Assembly (NCBI GenBank): GCA_963210315.1
Contig: OY723265.1
Coordinates: 1,240,001 to 1,304,000 of the forward strand
Length of the DNA: 64,000 bases
DNA from: Rhynchopus euleeides
Taxonomy: Eukaryota; Euglenozoa; Diplonemea; Diplonemida; Diplonemidae
Direction of reading: 5' to 3'
Within the stretch, counting starts at the first letter, position 1; each line of letters opens with the position of its first letter. Below are positions 48,536 through 58,180 of the stretch, one piece after another. A model generated the notes under the pieces. The model made no database searches. It was not told where the DNA came from and saw only the letters and a program-made list of their open reading frames with translations. The translations under genes and the position numbers were made by a program.

Positions 48536-51500
48536 ATGGTGAACTTCACCATCGATGAGGTCCGTCGGATCATGGACCACCCGGACCAGATCCGGAACAT
48601 GTATGTCTATGTCTGTGTGCTGCAGGGGGTGCCTTGTGTGTGTTGCAGTTGCAGTCTCAGTTGCGCCTTTGTCTGTGCCTCCTTGTGATTCTCGCCCGTC
48701 TTGCACCACGCACCGACACAACAGGTCCGTGATTGCGCACGTTGACCACGGTAAGTCGACGCTGACGGACTCGCTCGTTGCTGCGGCCGGTATCATTGCC
48801 ATGGCCAAGGCTGGTGACGCGCGTCTGACCGACACGCGTGCGGACGAGCAGGTATGCCTGGGTGGTACTTGTTGCCTGTTGTGTGTCTGGACGAACGAAA
48901 GCCACGTCAACTGACGTATTTGGACACGCTGGGATTGGGACTGCGGTTCGAGGTCGGGCCACCGTTGTGTTTTGTGCGTGCCGATTTAGGATGTGGTGGT
49001 CTCAACTTGTCAGCATCGTCAAGACCAAGACCAAGACCAACCCTCCCCTCCCTCGTCACAGGAGCGTTGCATCACGATCAAGTCGACCTCGATCTCGCTG
49101 TACTTCGAGCTGACGAAGGAGCTCGTGACGGACGAGGCGCTGAAGAGGCAGACCGGCGGGGAGCGCCGCGACTTCCTGATCAACCTGATCGACTCCCCCG
49201 GGCACGTTGACTTCTCGTCGGAGGTGACGGCGGCTCTGCGTGTGACGGACGGTGCGCTCGTGGTGGTTGACTGCGTTGAGGGTGTGTGCGTGCAGACGGA
49301 GACGGTGCTGCGCCAGGCCCTGGCGGAGCGCATCAAGCCGGTGGTGATGGTGAACAAGGTGGACCGCGCGCTGCTGGAGCTGCAGCTGGACCCCGAGGAG
49401 GCGTACCAGTCGTTCTTCCGTACGATCCAGACGGTGAACGTGGTGATCGCGACGTACAACGACAAGCACCTCGGTGACGTGCAGGTGTACCCCGAGAACG
49501 GGACCGTCGGGTTCGGGTCTGGTCTGCACTCGTGGGCCTTCACGCTGAACAAGTTCGCGCGCATGTACGCGGCCAAGTTCGGTGTGGACGAGGAGAAGAT
49601 GGTGAAGCGTCTGTGGGGTGACAGCTTCTTCGACGGGAAGCGCAAGAAGTGGACGAGCGAGGCGGTGGAGGGCGGCCAGCGCGCGTTCTGCCAGTTCTGC
49701 ATGGAGCCGATCCGGAACGTGTTCGACGCGGTGATGAACGAGAAGAAGGACAAGATGGAGAAGATGATGAAGGCGCTGAACATCACGCTGAAGGGTGACG
49801 AGAAGGACCTGACGCAGAAGAAGCTGCTGAAGTGCATCATGCAGAAGTTCCTGCCCGCCTCGGACGCGCTCCTGCAGATGATCGTGACGAAGCTGCCGTC
49901 GCCGAAGCAGGCGCAGTCGTACCGTGCGGACCAGCTGTACATGGGTGTGACGGAGCAGGAGGACGGGACGCTGGTGCCGAACAACGACAAGTACTACCAG
50001 GGGCTGAAGGGCTGCGACCAGAACGGGCCGCTGCTGATGTACGTGTCGAAGATGGTCCCCGCGGCGGACAAGGGGCGCTTCATCGCGTTCGGGCGTGTCT
50101 TCTCGGGGAAGATCAAGGCCGGGCAGAAGTCGCGCATCATGGGGCCGAACCACGAGTACGGGACGAAGAAGGACATGGCGGTGAAGAACATCCAGCGCAC
50201 GCTGCTGATGATGGGCCGCTACCAGGAGGCCGTGGAGGACGTGCCGTGCGGCAACGTCGTCGGTCTGGTCGGTGTCGACAACTTCATCGTGAAGACGGCG
50301 ACGCTGACGGACGAGGGCGCCGCCGACTGCTACCCGCTGCGCGACATGAAGTACAGCGTGTCGCCCGTCGTGCGTGTGGCTGTGGAGTGCGCGTCGCCCG
50401 CGGACCTGCCCAAGCTTGTTGAGGGGCTGAAGCGTCTGTCGAAGTCCGACCCGCTGGTGCAGTGCTCCATCGAGGAGTCGGGTGAGCACATCATCGCCGG
50501 TGCGGGTGAGCTCCACCTCGAGATCTGCCTGAAGGACCTGCAGGAGGACTTCATGGCGGGCGCGAAGCTGAAGATCAGCGAGCCCGTGGTGTCGTTCCGT
50601 GAGACGATCACGCAGGACTCGGACCGCCAGTGCCTGTCGAAGTCGCCGAACAAGCACAACCGTCTGTTCTGCAGGGGTGCGCCGCTCGGCGACGAGCTGT
50701 GCCAGGCGATCGACGACGAGTCGAAGAACGTGCACTCCCAGGCGGACCCCAAGATCCGCGCGCGCACGCTGGCGGACGAGTTCGAGTGGGATGTCGCTGA
50801 GGCGCGCAAGATCTGGTGCTTCGGGCCGGACGGCAGCGGGCCGAACATCGTGGTGGACGTGACGAAGGGTGTGCAGAACATGAACGAGCTGAAGGACTCG
50901 TTCGTGGCGGCGTGGAACTGGGCCGCGAAGGAGGGTGTGATGTGCGAGGAGCAGATGCGCGGTGTGCGGATCAACATCGAGGACATGACGATGCACGCGG
51001 ACGCCATCCACCGTGGTGGTGGCCAGATCATCCCGACGGCGCGCCGTGTGTACTACGCGTGCTACCTGACGGCGAAGCCGGCCCTGATGGAGCCCGTCTT
51101 CCTGGTGGACATCCAGACCGTGGAGCACGCCATGGGCGGGATCTACGGTGTGCTGAACAAGCGCCGTGGTATCATGCTCGGGGAGGAGAACCGCCCCGGG
51201 ACCCCGATCTACAACGTATGTACCGCGTTGCATCTTCGGTGGTGTCTGGTTGCTGCCTGTCGGGTGCCACGCCGATGCCTGCTCCGCTGCATGCTGCACG
51301 GGAGCCGGGCAAGGCACCGATGGGGGGCCTGTGTCACGGCCCTGTTTGGAGAGGTGCAGCCGCGCGTGCACAGGGATTGCTCGCATTTTGCTATCTTTGA
51401 TATCTTTGCTATATTTGCTACCTTTGCGCCTGGATCGTCACACACACCACACACATCCCTTCCCATTCACAGGTGCGTGCGTACCTGCCGGTCTCCGAGT

Positions 51501-51936
51501 CGTTCGGGTTCACTGCTGACCTGCGTTCCCACACGGGTGGTCAGGTATGTGCTGCCTTTCTCTTTGTACTGATATTCATCCATATGTTGGGTGTAGTGTG
51601 TGTGTGTGGAGTCTGCATCAGAGTTTGCTCCGTGTGTTGCGTGCCACTACAACAAAACGCTTGCCATGTGTGTGGTACGTGCTGAGTGCTGAGTGATTTG
51701 GTGCCCACGTTTTCCAGATTTTCCAGATTTTCCACATTTTCCACATTTTCCTCGCTTTCACCGATTCCTCCCCCCTACAGGCCTTCCCGCAGTGCGTGTT
51801 CGACCACTGGGCGATGTTCCCCGGTGACCCGATGGCGGAGTCTGGTCTGGCCTCGGACCTGGTCAAGAAGACCCGTCTGCGCAAGGGTCTGAAGCCTGAG
51901 GTGCCCGGCCTGGACAACTTCTACGACAAGCTGTAG
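48536..51936 (+). CDS. EEF2: Elongation factor 2, copy 13 (last gene of the array)
   Basis: Exons 48536-48600, 48725-48851, 49062-51215, 51473-51544 and 51781-51936. Intron 4 is back to 236 nt. The coding sequence and protein are standard even though this is the terminal unit. Divergence appears only in the spacer that follows. Confidence 0.97.
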
Positions 51937-52546
51937 ACGACGCTGTCCACACAACGGAAGACACACACACATCACTGATCCGTTGATTTTGTTTTCATTT
52001 TCATTTCCATTTTCCTCTTCCGCTTGCTCTTCTATGTTTTGATTTCCATTCTTCTTTTCCCGTTTCCGTTTCCGTTTCTCCTTTACCCCGACCATCCCCC
52101 CCCGCCATTTTTTACCTTTTCTCTTCTGTTTTTCCGATTCTTTCGTTCTTCATTGTCATCTTCCTTTTTCCTTTCGACATTTCTCCTTTTTTTTTATCCG
52201 CTTCCCTCAGCGCCCGCAAGACTTGCCTGCATGTGGGTGTGGGCGAAAAACCCTCCCCCCTCCCGCCTTCCTCTTTTTTCTTTTTTGCTGATTGGTCGGG
52301 TCCGTGTTGTGCGGCCCCGTTCTTTCTCATGGTTGCAGAAACAAAAAAAAAGATGTGCAGGCGGTGGCCAGGGACCACAAGACCCTGCGCTGAGAGACAC
52401 AAAACGTGGTGTGCGGAGGATATGCATCAGATATGAGTATGAGTGTTGACGAAGAAGAGAAGAGTCCGCGTTGCATGCACAAGCTGGACTCGGAGCAGAG
52501 CAACGACCGACGTGACGAGCGAGATTCGATGGAGAAGCGCCCCCAC
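51937..52546 (+). repeat. Terminal, truncated array spacer with clustered substitutions
   Basis: Follows the array unit up to about 52546 (one mismatch at 52540), then diverges completely. Within the polypyrimidine tract, four substitutions lie within 38 bp (52022 T to G, 52026 C to G, 52036 T to G, 52059 T to C) that occur in no other spacer. It has A9 and T9. The missing part of the unit includes the pyrimidine stretch and the AG sites that normally precede the eEF2 start codon. Confidence 0.9.
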
Positions 52547-52875
52547 GCCTCCCCTCTAGCCCGATTGTTGCGTCCTCTTGTTTGTTCTCTCCCGTCTCGG
52601 GTCGCCGTCCACCAGACTCCTTGCAGCTCACCTCTGGATACCCTCCACACACAGGTTAACACAAATATACCGGCGCCGCCCTCCCCATCATCGTGACACA
52701 TCCTCCACCCGCCGGTCCCCGTGCACCGTCCCGCTCGCAGCTTGACGACGCCCCTAAGACACGCTCTCTGGGACCCGGCGGACCGTCCCCTTCTTCTTCC
52801 CGCCCCCTTTTTGCTCCAGCCCGGAGTGCCGAGTGGCTTTGCTTCACCTCCGGCCCCGTCTGCCAGCTACATGAT
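52547..52875 (+). other. Upstream region of the glycosyltransferase gene
   Basis: Single-copy, C/T-rich and unrelated to the array spacer. Holds two pyrimidine tracts each ending in AG: one ending in GCTCCAG at 52813-52819, and one ending in CTGCCAG at 52860-52866. The second lies 9 nt before the ATG and is the better candidate for a spliced-leader acceptor. No gene was seen here. Confidence 0.6.
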
Positions 52876-54978
52876 ATGGTACGACCCGCCACCCCTGCTG
52901 CTTGCCTAGTGCTTCTTTGCTTCAGCCTCGTTGCCTTCGACCAGCACAGCTCAGGGTCCTCGGACCCACACCACCCCGCAGCCGTCCGCAGTGCTGAGGT
53001 GGCTGACTCACGCAGGCCACGGACGGGCAACCGACCCCCACTGTTCCCTCCGGACGTTGTCGAGGCACTGCTGATCCGCCCGTTCCCGCGCAACCTTACT
53101 CTACGCCAGATGTACTCCGTCGTGGTAACGAAGGCTCCGAACCCTCCCAAATGGAAGACTGGCAGGATGGGGCTTTTCCAGCCACGCCCTGCCCCACCCC
53201 CGCGTCGCCGAAAAGGTGCACAAGACCAGCGCAGCGTAGGTGCGCCTGCGGCACACCCACTGCAGACCCCCCTCCCGTCTCCCAGACCTGCAGATGCTTC
53301 ACCTGCTGCTGCGGGGCTGCCCTCCTTCGAGCGATTCTTCGACCTTTCCACGGATCCTGCCCGCTGGGCAGAGCGCGACTGGTTCATCTCCTCCATGTGG
53401 CGACCCGACATGTCACCCATCGTGCAGAAGGAGGACCCTGCCTCCATCCTGAAGGCACTCAGGGTTGCGGAACTGAAGGGGCTTCTCTCTGGCGAGGCCG
53501 ATGCTGTGATCACATCCTCGGAGCATGCGGCCTGTGCTGCGCACAGCATGCTGTTCAACGGGTCGCAGGCTATGGCTGCCCGAATGCCCTATGCCAAGAA
53601 GTGGTCCTGCCGGAAGGATGCCTTCCTCACGAAGAAGACTGTCCCGTGGAGGCGTGGGACGTACAATGCGGTTTCCAACCTCGTGTACCACAGAGGCGAC
53701 ATCTGGGCGGCCCACGAGCCCCGGAGAAAGGTGTTCTTCTCCGGGATCTTCACGGTCCTCACCGGGATATGGAAGCAGTACCTCGAGACGCATGTCACAC
53801 TCGAGGTCCTCCCGAAGCACACCAGGATCACCCGCACCGTGCAGTATGGGGTGTACCTCCCCCCTAATGACTACTCAGCCCTGTGGCATTTTATTGCGGA
53901 GACCATGTTCCCCATCTTCCACGCTGTGTTGCCTCTGCTGGCTGAGGGGCTTCTCCGCCACGGGGCCGCGGAAGGGGTGGTGCCGGCGGGTGCGGCGCCC
54001 CCGCCTCCTGGGGACATTCAGGAGATAGCGATATTCCAGGCTGTTGCCTCGCCCAGGCGCTCGAGCAGCAGCCTGAAGACGGCGATGATCGAGCTCCTGT
54101 TCACAATGCGGCTGTCGCACAAGAGCTGCAGCCTCTCCCCTGAGAAGTGCCTCGCCTCGGAGATGGGGCGCATGATACGCCAGTTCACGGGCAGGGCTGG
54201 GTTCCACATGGGCAGCCAGAACACCGCGACACTCATCCGGAGGGCGGTGGTCGGGCTGCCCACAGCCTGCGTCCCGCTGTGGGGCAACGACGGCTACCTC
54301 CAGGCCTCCGCCGGTGTGCTGTCAGAGGAGTGCTCTGCGGTGGGTTGGATGTGGCGGAAGTTTTGGCTGAAGAAGTATGGCATCCCGGCGGGCTCGCGTG
54401 TCCCATCCCCGATCCGGCCAGCGGAGGCGCATGTCGTGTGGGCCAGCAGGCGTGGGGGGTGGGCGCGTGCCGTGCTGAATGAAGCAGAGCTGATCCACCA
54501 GCTGCAGGGTGCGAACATCTCTGTGGAGGCGACTGATTTCAAGCTTCCGATGAACGAGCAGGTGCAGCTGCTGCAGGGTGCGACGCATTTTGTTGCGCCG
54601 CACGGCGCTGCGTTTGTCCACACCCTCATGCTCCGCCCCGGGAGTGTGTTTGTCGCGATCGACATCAGCTTTGTCCCCTTCACCGGGCTGGCCTTCGAGG
54701 TGCCCTGGCTGCACACCGTGCACGTTAAGGCGTCTCTGCGGTGCAACCCCACCAGCCCCATGAATAAAGGCGGGCGGTACTGCAATATCTTCAGCCGCCC
54801 CCCCGAGCTCCAGCACCAGAACTCCTATCAGTACACAGAGCACAGCAACCTGCTGTACGTCGAAGCCCGGCCTCTGATGGAGGCAGTGACGGCGTCGTTC
54901 GCCCCGTTGGACGAAGTGAAGCAGGCCCTCCAGCCTCTGATGGCAGAGCGCTACCCACACCTTGCCTCCGGTGTGTGA
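52876..54978 (+). CDS. Glycosyltransferase family 61 protein (DUF563-like), type II membrane or secretory
   Basis: A 700-aa single-exon protein. The C-terminal half has the pattern of GT61 enzymes (the group of plant xylosyltransferases, EOGT and POMGNT2): NDYSALWHFIAE (331-342), VVWASRRGGW (520-529), and the diagnostic APHGAAF segment with His576, followed by LMLRPGSVFVAID. GT61 enzymes transfer sugars from nucleotide-sugar donors in the ER or Golgi. The acceptor and sugar used here cannot be told from sequence. Residues 5-22 are hydrophobic after MVRP, fitting a signal anchor, followed by a Pro/Ser-rich stem to about residue 150. Start: this is the first in-frame ATG and it sits 9 nt after a pyrimidine tract and AG. 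The frame stays open 61 codons upstream but without an ATG. The gene is intronless, unlike eEF2, and lies on the same strand as the array. Confidence 0.8.
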   Translation: MVRPATPAACLVLLCFSLVAFDQHSSGSSDPHHPAAVRSAEVADSRRPRTGNRPPLFPPDVVEALLIRPFPRNLTLRQMYSVVVTKAPNPPKWKTGRMGLFQPRPAPPPRRRKGAQDQRSVGAPAAHPLQTPLPSPRPADASPAAAGLPSFERFFDLSTDPARWAERDWFISSMWRPDMSPIVQKEDPASILKALRVAELKGLLSGEADAVITSSEHAACAAHSMLFNGSQAMAARMPYAKKWSCRKDAFLTKKTVPWRRGTYNAVSNLVYHRGDIWAAHEPRRKVFFSGIFTVLTGIWKQYLETHVTLEVLPKHTRITRTVQYGVYLPPNDYSALWHFIAETMFPIFHAVLPLLAEGLLRHGAAEGVVPAGAAPPPPGDIQEIAIFQAVASPRRSSSSLKTAMIELLFTMRLSHKSCSLSPEKCLASEMGRMIRQFTGRAGFHMGSQNTATLIRRAVVGLPTACVPLWGNDGYLQASAGVLSEECSAVGWMWRKFWLKKYGIPAGSRVPSPIRPAEAHVVWASRRGGWARAVLNEAELIHQLQGANISVEATDFKLPMNEQVQLLQGATHFVAPHGAAFVHTLMLRPGSVFVAIDISFVPFTGLAFEVPWLHTVHVKASLRCNPTSPMNKGGRYCNIFSRPPELQHQNSYQYTEHSNLLYVEARPLMEAVTASFAPLDEVKQALQPLMAERYPHLASGV

Positions 54979-55679
54979 GGGATGCTGCTGCCGTGCAGTT
55001 GAGGAGGGTGGGCTGGGGTGGTGGTGGTGGTGGTAATGAGCGCGAACCACCCAAAGTTGCCGACAAGCGCCCTCCCTCCCGCCACCCCACCAACCACCCC
55101 CGGCTCCCCTGAAGGGGCTGGCTGGTGGGTTCTGTGGCTTCGATGCGATTCATTGAGGGGCTGCCCCGGCATGCCATGGGAGGACAACGCCTTCTGGCGA
55201 CTTCTTCGTGCACGTCACTGCCTACTAAGAAGAATGTAACACGGTGTTAAAAAGGGCAAAAGGGCACTGCATCTTTGGCGTTGAACTCTTCTGAGCCTCG
55301 CCGGGCTTGGTGCATGTTGTGGTAGGACTGCATCAAGCGTGTGCCAGTTTTATGAGTTGCATATACACACACACACACACAGAGGGGTGGGCTAGGACCC
55401 GTGCAGGGTTAACCCACCTAAAAAGTGATCAACACACACACAGACACTTTCTTGGGGTGGCAGGCATGGCCTTCTTTAAGCTTTAATCGCCATTCAGCCC
55501 CCCGAGAGACAGAGGGAGGGAAGAGACGGCTGTTCTCAGTGCCCGGGTGAAACCGACTGCCCCACTCCCCCCACCCCCACCCCTCCTCCCCATCCCCCTT
55601 TGCGTACTGCACTGCACTGCACTCTCCCTCTCTTCCCCGCATGCCACGCCCCCACCCTACCACCCCACCAGGCCTACAC
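54979..55679 (+). other. Intergenic region after the glycosyltransferase gene
   Basis: Non-coding. Contains a GTG/GGT microsatellite (55017-55035), a CA repeat (55364-55381), a long C-rich pyrimidine stretch (about 55558-55605), three ACTGC iterations (55608-55622), and a CT-rich run leading to CACCAG at 55666-55671, 8 nt before the next start codon. Short frames here are Pro/His-rich shadows of the C-rich tract. Confidence 0.6.
55364..55381. repeat. (CA)n microsatellite
   Basis: An uninterrupted alternation of A and C of about nine dinucleotides in the 3' region of the glycosyltransferase gene. Confidence 0.9.
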
Positions 55680-56351
55680 ATGGATCGCTCCCTCCGACAT
55701 GTGACACGCCAGGTGCTGGGCGCTGCCCGCACCCTGCCCGGCCCCACCCCCCTGCGCGCCACATGGCAGCGCCGCACCGCATCAACAACACCCGACAAAC
55801 CCGACGGGGTTAAAGCGGCGGGGGAGGCGACCACCGCCTCCCCGACGCCTGGGGCAAAGCCTTCCTGGAAGGGGAAGAAGTGGGCTGACATGACGGACGA
55901 GGAGGTGGAGGCGTATAATAAAACCCTGACGTGGTGGCCGTATATCATCATGGCTGCGCTGTTGGCGTTTATCTGGATCCCGGAGTACACAAAGTTTGTG
56001 TGGCATCTCCGTTTCAGATTCTGGGTGCACCGGCTGTATTGGCGTGTCATGCTTCCGAAGTCTGAGGCTGACGCTGTCATCCACGAAGCTGCACGCGGAG
56101 TTCCCCCCGCAGAGCGGACTGTGCAGAACCCGCTCGCCGCCTGCCCCATCCCCGAGAGCGAACGCCAGAACTCAGAGCAGCTGCGCCAGGCTGTCGCGTC
56201 CGGCGCCCTCCCCTCCGGCCACCCCGGGAGCCATCTGAAGGCGCCGAACAACGAGCCCATCGAAGGGCCTAGCCCCTTTGCACAGGGGGTCATACAGGCG
56301 CATGAAAACCTTTATGAAGCCCAGCACAGCAAGGCAGACAAGGGGGCGTGA
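55680..56351 (+). CDS. Small single-pass membrane protein with mitochondrial-type presequence, function unknown
   Basis: A 223-aa protein with no family that I recognise. Residues 1-37 are rich in Arg and Ser/Thr with one acidic residue (MDRSLRHVTRQVLGAAR at the start), typical of a cleavable mitochondrial presequence. Then comes a low-complexity Pro/Ala/Thr linker, a conserved-looking motif KKWADMTDEEVEAY, one membrane segment at about 85-101 (WWPYIIMAALLAFIWIP), a basic aromatic segment (FRFWVHRLYWR), and a hydrophilic C-terminal half. This layout resembles accessory subunits of respiratory complexes or ATP synthase, but that is only a suggestion. An in-frame ATG also exists 39 nt upstream at 55641. 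I prefer 55680 because it follows an AG acceptor candidate by 8 nt and begins the presequence. Intronless, same strand as its neighbours. Confidence 0.65.
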   Translation: MDRSLRHVTRQVLGAARTLPGPTPLRATWQRRTASTTPDKPDGVKAAGEATTASPTPGAKPSWKGKKWADMTDEEVEAYNKTLTWWPYIIMAALLAFIWIPEYTKFVWHLRFRFWVHRLYWRVMLPKSEADAVIHEAARGVPPAERTVQNPLAACPIPESERQNSEQLRQAVASGALPSGHPGSHLKAPNNEPIEGPSPFAQGVIQAHENLYEAQHSKADKGA

Positions 56352-56369
56352 GTCGTGTCATCGCTCACT

Positions 56370-56540
56370 GGGAGGGGGGGGGGGGTTTTGGTGGTGGGGA
56401 TGGGTGATGGGTGGAAGAAGGGGGAGGCAAGGGCAGGGTGGTGGTGGTGGTGGTGGTGAGAATGCGAGGTGGGTGGGGGTGGGGGTGGGGATTACCTTTT
56501 CTGCAGTCGCTGATGCGCTGTGGTGGTGGAGGGGGGGGGG
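56370..56540 (+). repeat. G-rich / GTG microsatellite tract
   Basis: Includes a G12 run (56374-56385), a GTG repeat of about seven units (56438-56458), three G4-G5 blocks separated by T (56471-56490), and a G10 run (56531-56540). Frames open across it are Gly/Trp-rich and not credible proteins. The G-blocks could form quadruplexes on the + strand. Confidence 0.8.
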
Positions 56541-57050
56541 TGTGATTTACTTTGCGGAGGGTCGCCCTTCTTTCGGTGGCCTTCAGGCATCTCGCACCCT
56601 GGTCGGGTAGCGTATCAGTTCTCGTGCAGCGGTATCTCGGAGGGCTTCTGTACGACGCAGATCTGCTCATCCAACATTGCCACAGACTTCGGTGGATTCT
56701 TGGAGAACCTGGGTCTCGGGATGTTCCGAACGGAGCTCCGATTTCAAACTCTTGCCCACAGCACCCCCTCCTCCTCCCCTATCCCATTGAACAGTCAGAT
56801 GTGACGTGACGCGAGCTGTCCGTCTTGAAGCTGATGCGGTAGTGGCCGAGTTGTCCGAACCCCCTCCCCCCCCTCCCTCCCCCTCTCCCATCCAACCTCA
56901 CCCATTTTGCACGGACCCCAGAAGAACGGACCGCCGCTGATGCCGCCAAACCGCCGAACGACGCTGCCAACGCTGCCGACGGACCGTGGGGGTTGAGGGG
57001 GGGGGGGTAGGGTAGATTTGTCAGCAGCTCTCCACTGACCGTGCTAAAGC
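56541..57050. other. No gene recognised
   Basis: Mixed-composition sequence with a C-rich block at 56864-56888 and a G10 run at 56998-57007. Nothing resembling a protein, tRNA or rRNA was seen. Confidence 0.5.
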
Positions 57051-57260
57051 TGCGCGTTGTGGAGGGGTCGCTCACCCGACACCTCCCCGCGCCAGAGCTC
57101 AACGGGGGGAAGGGCGGGAGCAAGAACGCCGCTGCGCCGGAAAGCCGCCACGCCAAACGGGGGTCAGCTCAGCTGTCGCCTGGCGGATACGGGGGAAGGG
57201 GTGGGGGACATGACGCACGGGGCAATTACCCACCTCCCGGGTCGCGCGAGTGACGCGGGA
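57051..57260. repeat. Dispersed 210-bp repeat, copy A
   Basis: Begins TGCGCGTTGTGGAGGGGTCG and ends GCGAGTGACGCGGGA. Nearly identical to 57966-58180, from which it differs by lacking a 5-bp GGGCG insertion and by single bases. No credible coding capacity and no terminal inverted repeats were seen. Confidence 0.88.
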
Positions 57261-57723
57261 GGGGCAGGGATAAGGGGAACGGGCGGTAACAGTTCGAGGG
57301 GATCTGCATCATTGGTGCCATGAGGCAGATGCGTTCGGTATACATCGATATCGGGTCATTACACTAAGCTACACACGGCTGCTTCCGGCTTGCCTGGATC
57401 GCTATTAAGCACAGGTTGGGTTATACATACACTGGGTTAAATAAAGGGTGGCGTTCTCGCCAGGTTACATACTTCCACAACGGGTCTTCACGGCAGGTGA
57501 ATCCATCAAGTTGGGTGAACCGCCGCCTGGGATACTGGTGAGCTCAGGGACAAGCTCAGGCAGATGGCTGCCTACAAGTGTAATCGTGGCGTGTGGCATA
57601 TCATCCCACCATCGGCAGCACTGCTGCAGAGGGGTGCCTGCCCCTCCGGCAACGGATGGGTGCAGCTGCGGGTGTAGGGGGTATGGGGTGCAGGGGGACA
57701 TGTGCAACCTGGGAGCTCCCTGC
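57261..57723. other. Unique sequence between repeat copies
   Basis: No gene recognised. Contains a locally AT-richer stretch at 57330-57480 with TATACA and AATAAA motifs. The latter (around 57440) resembles a polyadenylation signal but has no gene to serve. Confidence 0.45.
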
Positions 57724-57863
57724 GAGGGGTCGCTCACCCGACACCTCGGCGGGAACGGTTGTAGGGTGGGGTGGGGTTGGGTGGGCACCGCCCGCCGTAT
57801 GCTGACTGATTGCTGCGCCGCGCCGCCTAAAGGGGGGTCAGCTCAGCTGACGCCCTGGAGGTG
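57724..57863. repeat. Degenerate partial copy of the 210-bp repeat
   Basis: Retains GGGGTCGCTCACCCGACACC near its left end and GGGGTCAGCTCAGCTG near its right end, with a diverged centre in which GCTGCGCCG is still recognisable. It lies between the two well-conserved copies. Confidence 0.65.
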
Positions 57864-57965
57864 AGGGAGTTGGGTGTTGGGGGGGTGGGATGGGATTGCC
57901 GAGGACGCCGACAGAGGGAAAAAGGGCGGTGGGTTGGTGCAGCCGCGCACCATCCCGCCTGCCCT
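57864..57965. other. Short unique segment before repeat copy B
   Basis: G-rich sequence with no recognisable feature. Confidence 0.4.
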
Positions 57966-58180
57966 TGCGCGTTGTGGAGGGGTCGCTCACCCGACACCTC
58001 CCCGCGCCAGAGCTCAACGGGGGGAAGGGCGGGGCGGGAGCAAGAACGCCGCTGCGCCGGAAAGCCGCCACGCCAAACGGGGGTCAGCTCAGCTGTCGCC
58101 TGGCGGATACAGGGGAAGGGGTGGGGGACATGACGCACGGGGCAATTACCCACCTCCCGGGTCGCGCGAGTGACGCGGGA
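57966..58180. repeat. Dispersed 215-bp repeat, copy B
   Basis: Same orientation as copy A, 915 bp downstream, with one 5-bp insertion. The first bases after the repeat (a second GCGGATACAGG near 58187) echo an internal segment of it, so the element may once have been longer or partly duplicated. Confidence 0.88.

Larger units (their letters stand above)
1..52546 (+). repeat. Tandem array of eEF2 gene units (4.13 kb period)
   Basis: Head-to-tail repeats of a 4123-4139 bp unit, each with one complete eEF2 gene and one spacer. Start-codon to start-codon distances are 4132, 4132, 4134, 4139, 4139, 4449 (contains the N gap), 4133, 4132, 4138, 4123 and 4123. Translations in several overlapping frames on both strands are the same from copy to copy, so the nucleotide sequences must be nearly identical. 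The array continues beyond the left edge, where the window opens inside exon 3. It ends at about 52546, 130 bp short of where a fourteenth start codon would lie. Such homogeneity implies recent amplification or continuing concerted evolution. Confidence 0.97.

Noticed and set aside
52693-52875. 61-codon upstream extension of the glycosyltransferase frame
   Set aside because: The extension begins at GTG and has no ATG. It lies upstream of the AG acceptor candidate, and the hydrophobic N terminus fits a start at 52876.
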